Positions 1-8,433 of a stretch of 36,286 nucleotides of DNA are shown piece after piece; the stretch's first letter is position 1; each line of letters opens with the position of its first letter. The position numbers were made by a program, and so were the translations under genes. The notes below the pieces were generated by a model. The model saw only the letters and a program-made list of their open reading frames with translations. It searched no databases and was not told the origin of the DNA. Where the stretch lies: positions 1 through 36,286 of the forward strand of contig DQNS01000145.1 of the NCBI GenBank assembly GCA_015659035.1, given 5' to 3'. Origin of the DNA: Acidobacteriota bacterium. Lineage in GTDB: Bacteria > Acidobacteriota > Vicinamibacteria > Vicinamibacterales > UBA8438.

Positions 1-611
1 ACGGCGAGCCGACTGATCTTCCGCGCCGCGAACATGTACCGCTCGAGCAGCGTCGGCGACATCGAGAGCACCTCGGCGATGTTGTCGAAGCCGTGGTCCG
101 ACTCGTCGGCCGGCAGCAGCGATGCCGCGTCTATTTCCAGCGCCAGCAGGTCACGGATCGAGTTGCCATACTCGAACTGGTTCAGGCGATGATCCGCGGG
201 TCGGCCGGGATTCGGATGCGCCGCAGTGTCTCGATCGAGCTCGGTCTCCAGCCACGTCACGAACGCGTCGAGGGTCGGCTTGTCGGGGCGACGGCGGCCG
301 GGCGGCGGCATCTCGCCGCTCCGAAGCTTCCGCACCACCTTTTCCCACGTGTCCGCGCCGGCACCGACGTGCTCGATGTCGCTCACGTCAAGCCGGAGCC
401 CGGCCGTCGCGAGTCTTTCGTTATGACAGGTGACGCAGTACTGGTCGAGGAGGGCGCGGGGACCCGGCGAGGCTGTCGAGACGGCGGTGGAGGGTGTCTG
501 AACGCTCGTGGCCTGAGGGCCCGCTGCGTCGAGCCGGGCCACGTAAAGGTAACACGCCGCAGCCACGGCGACCATGCACCCGCACGAAACGACCCGTACC
601 AGCCTGAACAT
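1..611 (-). CDS. Planctomycete-type cytochrome, DUF1587/DUF1592 family (5' part only)
   Basis: The reading frame opens at ATG 611 and stays open to the window edge, giving the first 203 residues of a protein whose relatives in this window are 810-835 aa. The start has a strong SD (ggagg) a few bases upstream. An N-terminal hydrophobic segment (about residues 3-24) suggests export. A c-type heme motif CVTCH lies at residues 59-63 and is followed by the DUF1587-like stretch (EMPPPGRRRPD, LNQFEYGNSIRDLL, GFDNIAEVLSMSPTLLERY). These blocks match the proteins at 4540-7047 and 31496-33928 closely. The family is exported heme proteins often paired with DUF1552; the substrate is not established. The partner gene, if any, lies outside the window. 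Confidence 0.9.
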   Translation of the reverse strand, partial: MFRLVRVVSCGCMVAVAAACYLYVARLDAAGPQATSVQTPSTAVSTASPGPRALLDQYCVTCHNERLATAGLRLDVSDIEHVGAGADTWEKVVRKLRSGEMPPPGRRRPDKPTLDAFVTWLETELDRDTAAHPNPGRPADHRLNQFEYGNSIRDLLALEIDAASLLPADESDHGFDNIAEVLSMSPTLLERYMFAARKISRLA

Positions 612-705
612 CCTGCCCTCCTACGCGACCGAGCGGACGTTGATTGGGACCGTCCCCACACTGGCAGGAAGGTCCACGAGCTGCGAGCGTGGTGCCCTCG
701 TCCGG

Positions 706-734
706 AGTGTAGGCGCACCGGCTCGCACCGTCAA
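706..734 (-). promoter_or_regulatory. sigma70-like promoter for the DUF1592 gene at 1-611
   Basis: On the minus strand TTGACG (729-734) is separated by 17 bases from TACACT (706-711), five and four matches to consensus. It would start transcription near 699, leaving a leader of about 88 bases before ATG 611. No other feature occupies this stretch. Confidence 0.45.
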
Positions 735-797
735 GTAAGGCCATCGTAACGGGTCGCGCCGTCCGCCAGAGTCTCGTTCGAGGACTGGCGCCAATCT

Positions 798-834
798 TTG
801 TAAGACTCGTTGAATGTGATTACAATGTGGTCAC
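798..834 (+). promoter_or_regulatory. mazEF promoter with overlapping palindromic operator; probably leaderless transcript
   Basis: TTGTAA (798-803), a 17-base spacer and TACAAT (821-826) form a good sigma70 promoter. An imperfect 19-bp palindrome, GTGATTACAATGTGGTCAC (816-834), covers the -10 box and ends at the base before ATG 835. The predicted start of transcription is about 833-835, so the mazE mRNA would have almost no leader, and no SD is visible. AbrB-type antitoxins usually repress their own operon by binding such a dyad; the assignment here is inferred. Confidence 0.6.
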
Positions 835-1089
835 ATGGGTACGACAACGCGCATCATCAGAATCGGGAATTCCCGAGGGATTCGGATCCCCAAGGTCTTG
901 CTAGAGCAGGCCGATCTGCCCGAGGAAGTCGAATTGCAGGTCGAGTCAGGGCGGCTGGTTGTGACTGCGGCTCAGGCACCACGAGCCGGCTGGGCCGACG
1001 CGGCGAAACAGATGCACACTTCGGGCGGCGACCAGTTGCTTGACCAGACGCATTCGAGCATCTTCGACGACCAGGAGTGGGAGTGGTAG
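835..1089 (+). CDS. mazE: MazE-type antitoxin, AbrB-fold DNA-binding
   Basis: This 84-aa protein starts with the AbrB/MazE swapped-hairpin signature (TRIIRIGNSRGIRIPKVLLEQA, given here as its key residues R6, G10, N11, S12, R13, I18, P19), then an acidic, tryptophan-ending tail (DQEWEW) of the kind that wraps around and inhibits MazF. The family acts as labile antitoxin and as autorepressor. The ATG at 835 is fixed by the conserved N-terminus and abuts the palindrome at 816-834. The 3' end overlaps the toxin gene by 13 bases, implying translational coupling. Confidence 0.9.
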   Translation: MGTTTRIIRIGNSRGIRIPKVLLEQADLPEEVELQVESGRLVVTAAQAPRAGWADAAKQMHTSGGDQLLDQTHSSIFDDQEWEW

Positions 1090-1418
1090 CTCGGAGCGGC
1101 GTGGCGCGCGGTGACGTCCATCTCGTGCGCCTGGACCCGACCGCGGGAAGCGAGATACGGGAGACACGTCCTTGTCTGATCATCTCGCCAAACGAGTTGA
1201 ACCAGCATCTTCGGACCGCCATCGTAGCGCCGATGACGACTGGCGGGCGTGAATACCCATGGCGCGTTCCGTGTCGCTTTCAGCGCCGTGCCGGCTTCGT
1301 TGCGGTAGACCAGATTCGAACCGTGGACACCGGTCGCCTGACGAAGCGCCTTGGGCGGCTAGGAACCGATACCGTGGCCGACGTACTGCGAACGCTACAA
1401 GAGATGTTCGCGGCGTAG
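1077..1418 (+). CDS. mazF: MazF/PemK-type endoribonuclease toxin
   Basis: This protein of up to 113 aa carries the MazF fold signatures: RGDVHLVRLDPTAGSEIRETRP near the N-terminus (key residues R, G, D, P, G, E and the TRP turn), then LIISPN, a PMTT strand and a C-terminal helix ending LRTLQEMF. MazF proteins cleave single-stranded RNA at short sites, and the cognate MazE at 835-1089 blocks the active site. Possible starts are GTG 1077, 1083 or 1101; all overlap or nearly abut mazE, and 1077 or 1083 keeps the usual spacing before the RGD motif. The gene looks intact. The 112 bases after it (1419-1530) hold no gene I can support. Confidence 0.92.
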   Translation: MGVVARSGVARGDVHLVRLDPTAGSEIRETRPCLIISPNELNQHLRTAIVAPMTTGGREYPWRVPCRFQRRAGFVAVDQIRTVDTGRLTKRLGRLGTDTVADVLRTLQEMFAA

Positions 1419-1530
1419 GCCGAGGCGCCCAGCTCCGCAAGGCGCGACGAAGGAGAACACCGGGCAGCATGCGACCGAGAAGCAACGCCGCAGAGCGGGA
1501 TGCCTCGACGCCCTCGGTGCCTCACCGTGA

Positions 1531-2883
1531 TTACGGACGGGACCACTTGGCCCTGAGCGCCTCACGATCCACCTCCTCGCCCCGGAGATAGACGTGAGAA
1601 ATACGGTGGGTAGTCTTGATGTCCTCCAGGGGGTTCGCATCCAGCACGACAAAGGAGGCGCTCTTCCCTGCTGCCACCATCCCGAGCTGGTCGAGCCCGA
1701 GGATGTCGGCGTTGATCCGCGTCGCCGCGACGATCACCTCCATGGGGCTGAGTCCACACGTCACCATGTCCCTCAGCTCCGTATGCGTGGTCCAGGCGAC
1801 GCTCGTTCCCGAGTCGGTCCCCATGCCGATGCGCATCCCCGCGTCGTGATTTCTCGCAAGATTTCGGCATTGCAGCTGAAACAGATCATTCGACCCCCGG
1901 GGCTCAGCGGCCTCCCGGCGCTCGATTTGCCGGCGCAGGCTCTCGATCTCGAAGGGCGGCAGGGTCTCCTGTAGCCACGGCAGGTCATCCATCGTGACCG
2001 GCGAGCCGGGCAGGTTCGGGATCGTCCAGACCTCTGGGTACTGCCTGACCAGCGCCATGTATTCCTCGTCGATATCCCGGTCCCGAATCGTGTGGGCGAA
2101 ACCGTCGATGCCGGCCCGGAGGAGATCTTTCGCGTCCTCGAGGGCGCTCGTCGTTCCGAGATGCGCCACGACCCGCATGCCGCGGGCGTGCGCTTCGTCG
2201 ATGATTGCCCGGTACACGTTCGGCTCGACCTTCGGGACCGTGCCCCCTCTATCGTCGACCCAGACCTTGACGAGGTCCACGTTGTTCGCGTGGAGCTCCC
2301 GGACGGCCGCCCTGCCCTCGGCCTCGGTGAGCGCGCCGCGCGGGATCCCGAGGCGATACGCTTGCTGGGGACCTGCCATCGGTGTTCCGGCGATCCCGCG
2401 ACCCGACGTGAGAAAGTGCGCCGCATTCGGGATCACCTCGTCACGCAGCTGGAACGCCAGCGCCTCATCGAACTCGAGACCCAGGCTCATGGTGGCCGCG
2501 ACACCGTGATACGCGGACCGCTCGAGGTGCTCGATGAGATTCTCCCGCGTGTAGTTGTCTGTGCTGCTGGTTCCGTCCTTGATGTTGGTGAGCCCGATGT
2601 GCTGGTGGGCGTCGATCAGCGCGGGGATCACTGTCTTTCCTCTTAGGTCCACCCGCGCGGCACCCTCAGGGGGCTCCCTCTCACCCTGTCGGCCCACCCA
2701 CGTGAAGGTGCTCTCCTCGACGAGGAAGGCGGAGCTCTCTACGGGGGCGCCGCCGTCACCGACGATGAGCCTGGCTCCCTCGAACCACATCGCATTCCCC
2801 GTAGTCTGGGGCGGCTCGCCGTCGGGCGAGCAGGCGATGGCCACGAACACGAGGCCGTACGGAAGCGTCCTGAGCGGTGACAT
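1531..2883 (-). CDS. Exported lipoprotein amidohydrolase (imidazolonepropionase-like)
   Basis: This is a 450-aa metal-dependent hydrolase of the amidohydrolase superfamily. The frame is open further upstream, but ATG 2883 is preferred: it has an AGGAGG SD six bases upstream and begins a lipoprotein signal (LVFVAIAC, lipobox Cys about residue 18). Metal-site motifs appear in order: DAHQH for the HxH pair, a VKVWVDD strand with a possible carboxylated Lys, VAHLGT and GFAHT histidines, and GMGTDSGTS with the catalytic Asp. The C-terminal strands (LGMVAAGKSASFVVLDANPL) are the typical composite beta-domain. Relatives hydrolyse cyclic amides or dipeptides; the substrate here is unknown. It is divergent from the ankyrin gene at 3114. 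Confidence 0.88.
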   Translation of the reverse strand: MSPLRTLPYGLVFVAIACSPDGEPPQTTGNAMWFEGARLIVGDGGAPVESSAFLVEESTFTWVGRQGEREPPEGAARVDLRGKTVIPALIDAHQHIGLTNIKDGTSSTDNYTRENLIEHLERSAYHGVAATMSLGLEFDEALAFQLRDEVIPNAAHFLTSGRGIAGTPMAGPQQAYRLGIPRGALTEAEGRAAVRELHANNVDLVKVWVDDRGGTVPKVEPNVYRAIIDEAHARGMRVVAHLGTTSALEDAKDLLRAGIDGFAHTIRDRDIDEEYMALVRQYPEVWTIPNLPGSPVTMDDLPWLQETLPPFEIESLRRQIERREAAEPRGSNDLFQLQCRNLARNHDAGMRIGMGTDSGTSVAWTTHTELRDMVTCGLSPMEVIVAATRINADILGLDQLGMVAAGKSASFVVLDANPLEDIKTTHRISHVYLRGEEVDREALRAKWSRP

Positions 2884-2993
2884 GGCACCCTCCTGGTGAC
2901 CCCGACGCGCATGAGGCGCGTCGGTCTGCGGACCCGATCGGCAGGAGGACGGCCTCGTTCTCTCGGCGATTCTCACACAGGCTCTTGCGATTC

Positions 2994-3023
2994 CTGGCAT
3001 CGGGTGCTGTGTTGGCGGATAAT
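2994..3023 (+). promoter_or_regulatory. Candidate promoter for cassette A
   Basis: CTGGCA (2994-2999) and GATAAT (3018-3023) with 18 bases between them, four and five matches to the sigma70 consensus. Transcription would start near 3030, about 84 bases before ATG 3114. Evidence is sequence match only. Confidence 0.35.
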
Positions 3024-3035
3024 GCGTGTGTCTGG

Positions 3036-3067
3036 ATCGGTCGTCATCGGTCGACATCGGTCTCGAC
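3036..3067 (+). repeat. Three short direct repeats in the leader of the ankyrin gene
   Basis: A unit close to ATCGGTCGAC occurs three times in a row (3036-3045, 3046-3055, 3056-3067, the last with two extra bases). The period is about one DNA helical turn, and the block lies just after the candidate promoter at 2994-3023. Confidence 0.5.
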
Positions 3068-3113
3068 GGGGGGAGCCGGGACGGCAGCGTTCTCGGCATC
3101 AAGAAGGGCAGTG

Positions 3114-4550
3114 ATGCGCGCGACATTCCAACACCTCCGGCTGCTAGCCTCGGTGTGGTTGCTGTGCGGGGCGTGGGTCGTCAGTCTGTGCGCCGCCGGT
3201 GCCGATCTTCGGCTCGTGGACGCGGCGAAGACGAGAGATTGGGAGGCGGTCGGCACCCTGTTGCGCGAGGGCGTGGACGTCGATACGGCTCAGGCCGATG
3301 GCGCGACAGCGCTGCACTGGGCGGCGTACTGGAACGAACGCGACACACTGGAGCGACTGATCGGGGCCGGCTCGAGGGTGAACGCGGAGAACGACTACGG
3401 TGCCACACCGCTGTGGGTGGCATGCGCCAATCGGCACGCCGGGATCGTGGAACGGTTGCTCGAAGCCGGCGCGAATGCCAACATGGGGTTGCGGTCGGGC
3501 GAGACGCTGCTCATGCGGTGCGTGCACACGGGCGATGCGGCGGCCGTGCGCGCGCTGCTCGCGCATGGCGCCGATGTCCACGCCAGGGAGCCGTCAAGAG
3601 GGCAGACCGCCCTGATGTGGGCGGTGGCCAACCGGCACCCGGACGTTACGCGCATCCTGCTCGAATATGACGCCGCGGTCGACGCCCGGACCACCGCCGT
3701 TCGACAACTCCGTGGCACGGGAGAGCGCAGCACCACAAGTCCGCAAGGCTCCACCTACTTCGACGCCGGAGGATTCACGCCGCTACTGTTCGCGGCGCGC
3801 CACGGCGACGTCGATTCGGCCGCGTTGCTGCTGGATGCGGGCGCCGATGTGAACGACACGGCCGCCGACGGCAACAGTGCCCTGGTACTGGCCGCCATGA
3901 GCGACCATGCGCCGCTCGGTGAATTCCTGCTCGAGCGCGGCGCCGATCCGGACGCATCGGGCGCCGGCTATTCCGCCCTACATGCCGCGGTTCTGCGGTC
4001 CCATCCCGGCTTGGTGCGGGCGCTGCTGGCCCGGGGGGCGAACCCGAACGTGCAGCTCGTCAAGGGCACGCCGGTTCCCCGGTGGACCTATCAGTTCATC
4101 TTCACGCTCAGAGAGAAAGGCGCCACGCCGTTCATGCTTGCCGCGAAGTATCTCGAACCGGAGGTCCTGCGGATGCTCGCCGCCGCCGGCGCCGACCCGC
4201 TGCTGCCCATGGAGGACGGGACGACGGCGCTAATGGCCGCGGTGGGGTTGGGTTTGAACCGCAGCACGAACCGCCGCAGCCAGCTGATTGCCCCCGAACT
4301 CGTTGCCGCCGAGTGGGCCAATGAAGGCCTGGTGCTGGACACCGTCAAGACGGCCGTTGACGCCGGCGCCGCCGCCGCCGACGTCATCAATGAGACAGGC
4401 CGTGGGGGCAACACCGCGCTCCACGGTGCGGTGCGCAACCGGTTTAGGACCGTGGTCGAGTTCCTCGTCGCCCAGGGCGGCGACCTGGATATCGAAAACG
4501 AGGACGAGACGACGCCAAGAGAGCTCCTGGAGCGTCTTGATGCGAGCTAG
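3114..4550 (+). CDS. Exported ankyrin-repeat protein (cassette A)
   Basis: This is a 478-aa protein with an N-terminal signal peptide (hydrophobic core LLASVWLLCGAWVVSLCAAG, cleavage near residue 30) followed almost entirely by ankyrin repeats. I count about ten, shown by recurring patterns such as GATALHWAA, GATPLWVA, GQTALMWAV, GFTPLLFAA, GATPFMLAA and GNTALHGAV, each followed by LL.AGA(D/N).N. Ankyrin repeats are protein-interaction scaffolds; an exported one next to DUF1592/DUF1552 suggests a periplasmic or surface partner role, which is inferred. ATG 3114 is chosen over the longer open frame because it starts the signal peptide. Its end overlaps the next gene by 11 bases. A paralogue lies at 28511-29956. 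Confidence 0.9.
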   Translation: MRATFQHLRLLASVWLLCGAWVVSLCAAGADLRLVDAAKTRDWEAVGTLLREGVDVDTAQADGATALHWAAYWNERDTLERLIGAGSRVNAENDYGATPLWVACANRHAGIVERLLEAGANANMGLRSGETLLMRCVHTGDAAAVRALLAHGADVHAREPSRGQTALMWAVANRHPDVTRILLEYDAAVDARTTAVRQLRGTGERSTTSPQGSTYFDAGGFTPLLFAARHGDVDSAALLLDAGADVNDTAADGNSALVLAAMSDHAPLGEFLLERGADPDASGAGYSALHAAVLRSHPGLVRALLARGANPNVQLVKGTPVPRWTYQFIFTLREKGATPFMLAAKYLEPEVLRMLAAAGADPLLPMEDGTTALMAAVGLGLNRSTNRRSQLIAPELVAAEWANEGLVLDTVKTAVDAGAAAADVINETGRGGNTALHGAVRNRFRTVVEFLVAQGGDLDIENEDETTPRELLERLDAS

Positions 4551-7047
4551 CAGACGGATGTCACGTTGGGCACTCGTAGGGGTGGGGCTGGCGGCCCTGG
4601 TGGGGGCCGGTCAGCTTCATCTTCAAGCCGAGCAGCCGACCAGCGTAGCGGACCGCGCTGAATCGTCCGCGGCGACTGCTCGGGCGCTGCTCGACCGGTA
4701 CTGCGTGACCTGTCACAACGAACGAACCCGTACGGCGGGCCTGACGCTAGATGAAGATACGATGGATGTCTCCCGCGTGGGCGAAGGCGCGGCAATCTGG
4801 GAGCACGTCGTCCGCAGACTGCGCGCAGACGCGATGCCGCCCGCGGGCCGGCCGCGACCCGATGCGGCGACATCCCGCGCGTTCGTGTCGTGGCTCGAGA
4901 CCGAGCTCGACCGTGCGGCCATGGCCACGCCCGATCCGGGCCGACCCGCCATCCACCGACTCAACCGCGCCGAGTATGCCAACGTTATCCGGGACCTGTT
5001 CGACCTCGAGGTCGACGTCCACACACTGCTGCCGGCCGACAACGAGCAGCACGGGTTCGACAACATCGCGGAGGTGCTGTCCGTCTCACCCACCCTGATC
5101 GAGCGCTACCTGGCGGCGGCGCAGCGAATCAGCCAGCGTGTGGTCGGCGACCTGGGTCTTCGGCCGGTGGCTCACACCTATCCGATCCATGCCGGGCTGA
5201 ACCAGGATGGGGCGGTCAGCGTCGACCTGCCGTTTGGCTCGCGAGGTGGGGTCGCCATCGAGCACCACTTCCCGGTCGATGGCGAGTACATCATCCGGAT
5301 CAGCCTCCGAGCGCAAGAGTATGGGTACGGCCGCGGCCTCGGGCGGGCGCATGAACTGGACGTGCGGCTGGACGGCGCACGCCTCACCACCTTCACGGTG
5401 GGTCGCGAGTGGGAGCCGGGACAGCTGCCACCGATGGGGTATGCGGGTAAGTTCGAACAGGTCTACGACTCGCACTCGTTCCCCGAGTGGGAGGCATATG
5501 CGCTCAACGCCGACAAGGGCCTGGAGGTCCGCGTGTCGGTAACCGGGGGCCCCCACCTGGTGGGGATCTCCTTCGATCGGCGATCGGCGCTGGCGGAAGG
5601 CATGTTGCCGCTCCCGCCCGACAGGTCGTCGTACTCGCACGGACAGGATGAAATGCAGGACGGCAACCCAGCCGTATCGGGCGTCCAGATCATCGGTCCC
5701 TACACCCCGAGCGGCGCCTCCGAGCTGCCGAGCCGCGACAAGCTGTTCGTGTGCCGTCCGACAGGCGGCACGGTCGAGGAGGAGCGGTGCGCGACGACGA
5801 TTCTCTCGGCGTTGGCGCGTCGCGCATATCGCCGGCCTGCCACGGCGGCGGATGTCGAGACGCTGCTGGCGTTCTACGAAGACGGGCGCGCCGAGGGCAA
5901 CTTCGACGCGGGCATTCAGGCGGCGGTCGAGCGCATCCTCGTTGATCCGGAGTTCCTGTTTCGAATCGAAACGGATCCCGCGGAAGTACCGCCCGACACG
6001 GCGTATCCGATCAGCGACCTCGAGCTGGCCTCACGCGTGTCCTTCTTTCTGTGGAGCAGCATTCCTGACGATGAACTCCTCGACCTCGCGGCGCGGGGAC
6101 AGCTTCGAGAGCCGGCGGTCCTGGATCAGCAGATTCGACGCATGCTCGCCGATTCCCGATCGACAGCGTTGGTCGAGAACTTCGCCGGCCAGTGGCTGCA
6201 GCTGCGCAAGCTTCGGAACGCGGTACCGGACACGGCCACCTACACCGCGTTCGACGAAAGCCTGCGTGACGCGATGTGGCAGGAGACACAGCTGTTTCTC
6301 GAACACGAGCTTCGAGCAGATCGTCCCCTTGTGAACATGTTACGGGCAGATTACACCTTCGCTAACGAACGTCTGGCCCGGCACTACGGCATCCAGAATG
6401 TGTACGGCGTGCACTTCCGTCGCGTGACCTATCCCGACGAGACGCGAGGCGGGCTGCTCGGTCACGCCAGCATCCTCACGATCACGTCGTATGCGAACCG
6501 CACGTCACCGGTGGTCCGCGGGACGTGGCTGCTGGAGAACATCCTTGGGACACCACCGTCGCCACCACCGCCGAATGTCCCGAGCCTGTCGAGCGCTCGC
6601 GCGGATGGCGCGCCCCGCTCGGTGCGCGAACGGCTGGAACAACATCGGGCGAACGCCGTGTGCGCCAGTTGCCACAACACGATCGACCCGCTTGGGTTCG
6701 CCCTCGAAGCGTACGATGCGATTGGACGATGGCGGACCACGAACGGTGGTGGCACGCCGTTCGACACCGGCATCCCCATTGATGCGTCGGGGACCCTTGT
6801 CGATGGCACCGAGGTTCACGGACTGGCCGGGCTCCGGAACGTGATGCTCAGTCGCAGCGATCAGTTCGTGGAGACGGTCACCGAGAAGCTGCTCACGTAC
6901 GCACTGGGTCGCACGCTCGAGCACTACGACATGCCGGTGGTCCGTCAGATCAGTCGGCAATCGGCGCCCGACGACCTCACGTGGTCGTCCCTCATCTCTG
7001 GTATCGTCAAGAGCACACCTTTCCTGATGCGGAGGTCAGAGTCATGA
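4540..7047 (+). CDS. Planctomycete-type diheme cytochrome, DUF1587-1595-1592-1588-1585 (cassette A)
   Basis: This 835-aa exported protein has a signal peptide (about residues 1-30), then CVTCH at residues 55-59 (PSCyt1-type heme), the DUF1587 block (LNRAEYANVIRDLFDLEVD, GFDNIAEVLS), a central beta-rich segment probably binding a ligand, then DUF1595/DUF1592 (LARRAYRRP, ELASRVSFFLWSSIPDDELL, FAGQWLQLRKL), DUF1588 with a second heme motif CASCH at about residues 708-712, and C-terminal DUF1585 (EKLLTYALGR). The domain order is canonical. Function is not established for the family; the architecture suggests a periplasmic oxidoreductase. ATG 4540 has a GGAG SD and overlaps the ankyrin stop; ATG 4558 is an alternative. 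The stop overlaps the DUF1552 start as ATGA. Confidence 0.93.
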   Translation: MRASRRMSRWALVGVGLAALVGAGQLHLQAEQPTSVADRAESSAATARALLDRYCVTCHNERTRTAGLTLDEDTMDVSRVGEGAAIWEHVVRRLRADAMPPAGRPRPDAATSRAFVSWLETELDRAAMATPDPGRPAIHRLNRAEYANVIRDLFDLEVDVHTLLPADNEQHGFDNIAEVLSVSPTLIERYLAAAQRISQRVVGDLGLRPVAHTYPIHAGLNQDGAVSVDLPFGSRGGVAIEHHFPVDGEYIIRISLRAQEYGYGRGLGRAHELDVRLDGARLTTFTVGREWEPGQLPPMGYAGKFEQVYDSHSFPEWEAYALNADKGLEVRVSVTGGPHLVGISFDRRSALAEGMLPLPPDRSSYSHGQDEMQDGNPAVSGVQIIGPYTPSGASELPSRDKLFVCRPTGGTVEEERCATTILSALARRAYRRPATAADVETLLAFYEDGRAEGNFDAGIQAAVERILVDPEFLFRIETDPAEVPPDTAYPISDLELASRVSFFLWSSIPDDELLDLAARGQLREPAVLDQQIRRMLADSRSTALVENFAGQWLQLRKLRNAVPDTATYTAFDESLRDAMWQETQLFLEHELRADRPLVNMLRADYTFANERLARHYGIQNVYGVHFRRVTYPDETRGGLLGHASILTITSYANRTSPVVRGTWLLENILGTPPSPPPPNVPSLSSARADGAPRSVRERLEQHRANAVCASCHNTIDPLGFALEAYDAIGRWRTTNGGGTPFDTGIPIDASGTLVDGTEVHGLAGLRNVMLSRSDQFVETVTEKLLTYALGRTLEHYDMPVVRQISRQSAPDDLTWSSLISGIVKSTPFLMRRSES

Positions 7048-8411
7048 TCGTGACCAAGACGGCGATTCCCCGCCGGACCGTATTACGTGGCGTCGGCGCC
7101 ACGTTGGCGCTGCCGCTGCTCGATGGCATGCTCCCGGCGGCGACCGCGCTCGCGAACACCGCGGCACAGCCGATAGCCCGGTTCTGCACGGTGTATGTGC
7201 CAAACGGCATCGTCATGGATCGGTGGACGCCGGCGGCCGAGGGGAGCGCCTTCGAGTTCACCCCCACCCTGAAGCCACTGGAGCCGTTCCGCGATCACCT
7301 ACTGGTGCTGTCCGGCCTCGACAACACCGGCGCCCGTTCGCGCTCGGGCTCCTCTGGCGCACACGCGAAACCGGCCGGCGCCTTCATGACCGGTATCGAG
7401 CCGCTGCCGACCACCGGCAGCTTCGGTCTGCAGCTGGGCATCTCGATGGATCAGATCCTGGCGAATACCCTCGGCCAGGAGACGCCGCTGCCGTCGCTGG
7501 AGCTCGGCCTGGAGGGGACCGACACGGTCAACGGTGTCGGGACGTGCGACGTCGGCTTCAGCTGCGCTTACCAGAACAGGCTGGCGTGGAGTGGCCCGTC
7601 GACGCCGCTGCCGGTGGAAACGAACCCGCGCGTGGTCTTCGACCGGCTGTTCGGCAGCGTCGATAGCACCGACCCGGCCGTGCGGAAGGCCCGCCTGCGC
7701 CGGCAGGGCAGCATCATCGACTCGGTGCTCGACAAAGTCTCTCGCTTGCAGGGGGGGCTTGGGCACGGCGACCGCGCGAAACTCGAAGAGTACGTGCAGT
7801 CGGTCCGTGAAATCGAGCGACGCATCCAGAACGCCGAGTCGCAGGGTCGGGAGTTGCCGCTCGTCGAGTCGCCTGCAGGCATCCCGGTGAGTTATGACGA
7901 GCATGCGAGGTTGATGTTCGACATGCAAGCGCTCGCGCTCCAGACCGACACCACCCGCGTTATCACGTTCCAGATCGGGCGGGAGCAAAGCGGCGCGACG
8001 TACCCGCAGATCGGGGTCTCCGACTCGCACCATCCGATTTCGCATCACGGCGGCGACAAGAACAAGATCGCCAGCTTGGCGAAGATCAACACCTACCACA
8101 CCACGCTGTTCGCCTATTTTCTCGAGAAGCTCGCGTCGACCTCGGACGGCGAGGGCACCCTCCTGGACCATGTCATCATCCTCTACGGCAGTGCCATCAG
8201 CGAAGGGAACCGGCACGACATCAGGAACCTGCCGATTCTGTTGGCGGGCGGGGGCGCGGGGCTCATCAAGAGCGGCCGTCATATCAAGTATCCGGACGAA
8301 ACCCAGCGCCTGACGAATCTGCAGCTGACGCTGCTGAACAAGTTGAGGGTGCCCACCGAGACGTTCGGCGACAGCACCGGCGAACAGCTCCGAGAGCTGT
8401 CCGACCTGTAG
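7044..8411 (+). CDS. Tat-exported DUF1552 protein (cassette A)
   Basis: This is a 455-aa protein. It opens with a twin-arginine signal (RRTVLRGVGATLALPLLDGM), implying folded, perhaps cofactor-bearing export. The body shows DUF1552 hallmarks: VYVPNGIVMDRWTP, HLLVLSGLDN, LELGLEG, NPRVVFDRLFG, a helical DSVLDKVSRLQ segment, YDEHARLMFDMQALALQTDTTRV as separate blocks, SDSHHPISHHG and DHVIILYGSAISEGN. The family resembles DUF1501/sulfatase-like secreted proteins and is nearly always coupled to DUF1592 proteins. Here ATG 7044 overlaps the DUF1592 stop by four bases, which indicates translational coupling. The molecular activity is unknown. The gene ends 22 bases before the convergent DHOR gene; no terminator hairpin is evident between them. 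Confidence 0.93.
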   Translation: MIVTKTAIPRRTVLRGVGATLALPLLDGMLPAATALANTAAQPIARFCTVYVPNGIVMDRWTPAAEGSAFEFTPTLKPLEPFRDHLLVLSGLDNTGARSRSGSSGAHAKPAGAFMTGIEPLPTTGSFGLQLGISMDQILANTLGQETPLPSLELGLEGTDTVNGVGTCDVGFSCAYQNRLAWSGPSTPLPVETNPRVVFDRLFGSVDSTDPAVRKARLRRQGSIIDSVLDKVSRLQGGLGHGDRAKLEEYVQSVREIERRIQNAESQGRELPLVESPAGIPVSYDEHARLMFDMQALALQTDTTRVITFQIGREQSGATYPQIGVSDSHHPISHHGGDKNKIASLAKINTYHTTLFAYFLEKLASTSDGEGTLLDHVIILYGSAISEGNRHDIRNLPILLAGGGAGLIKSGRHIKYPDETQRLTNLQLTLLNKLRVPTETFGDSTGEQLRELSDL

Positions 8412-8433
8412 CTTCAGAGCCGCAGGTCTGTCC

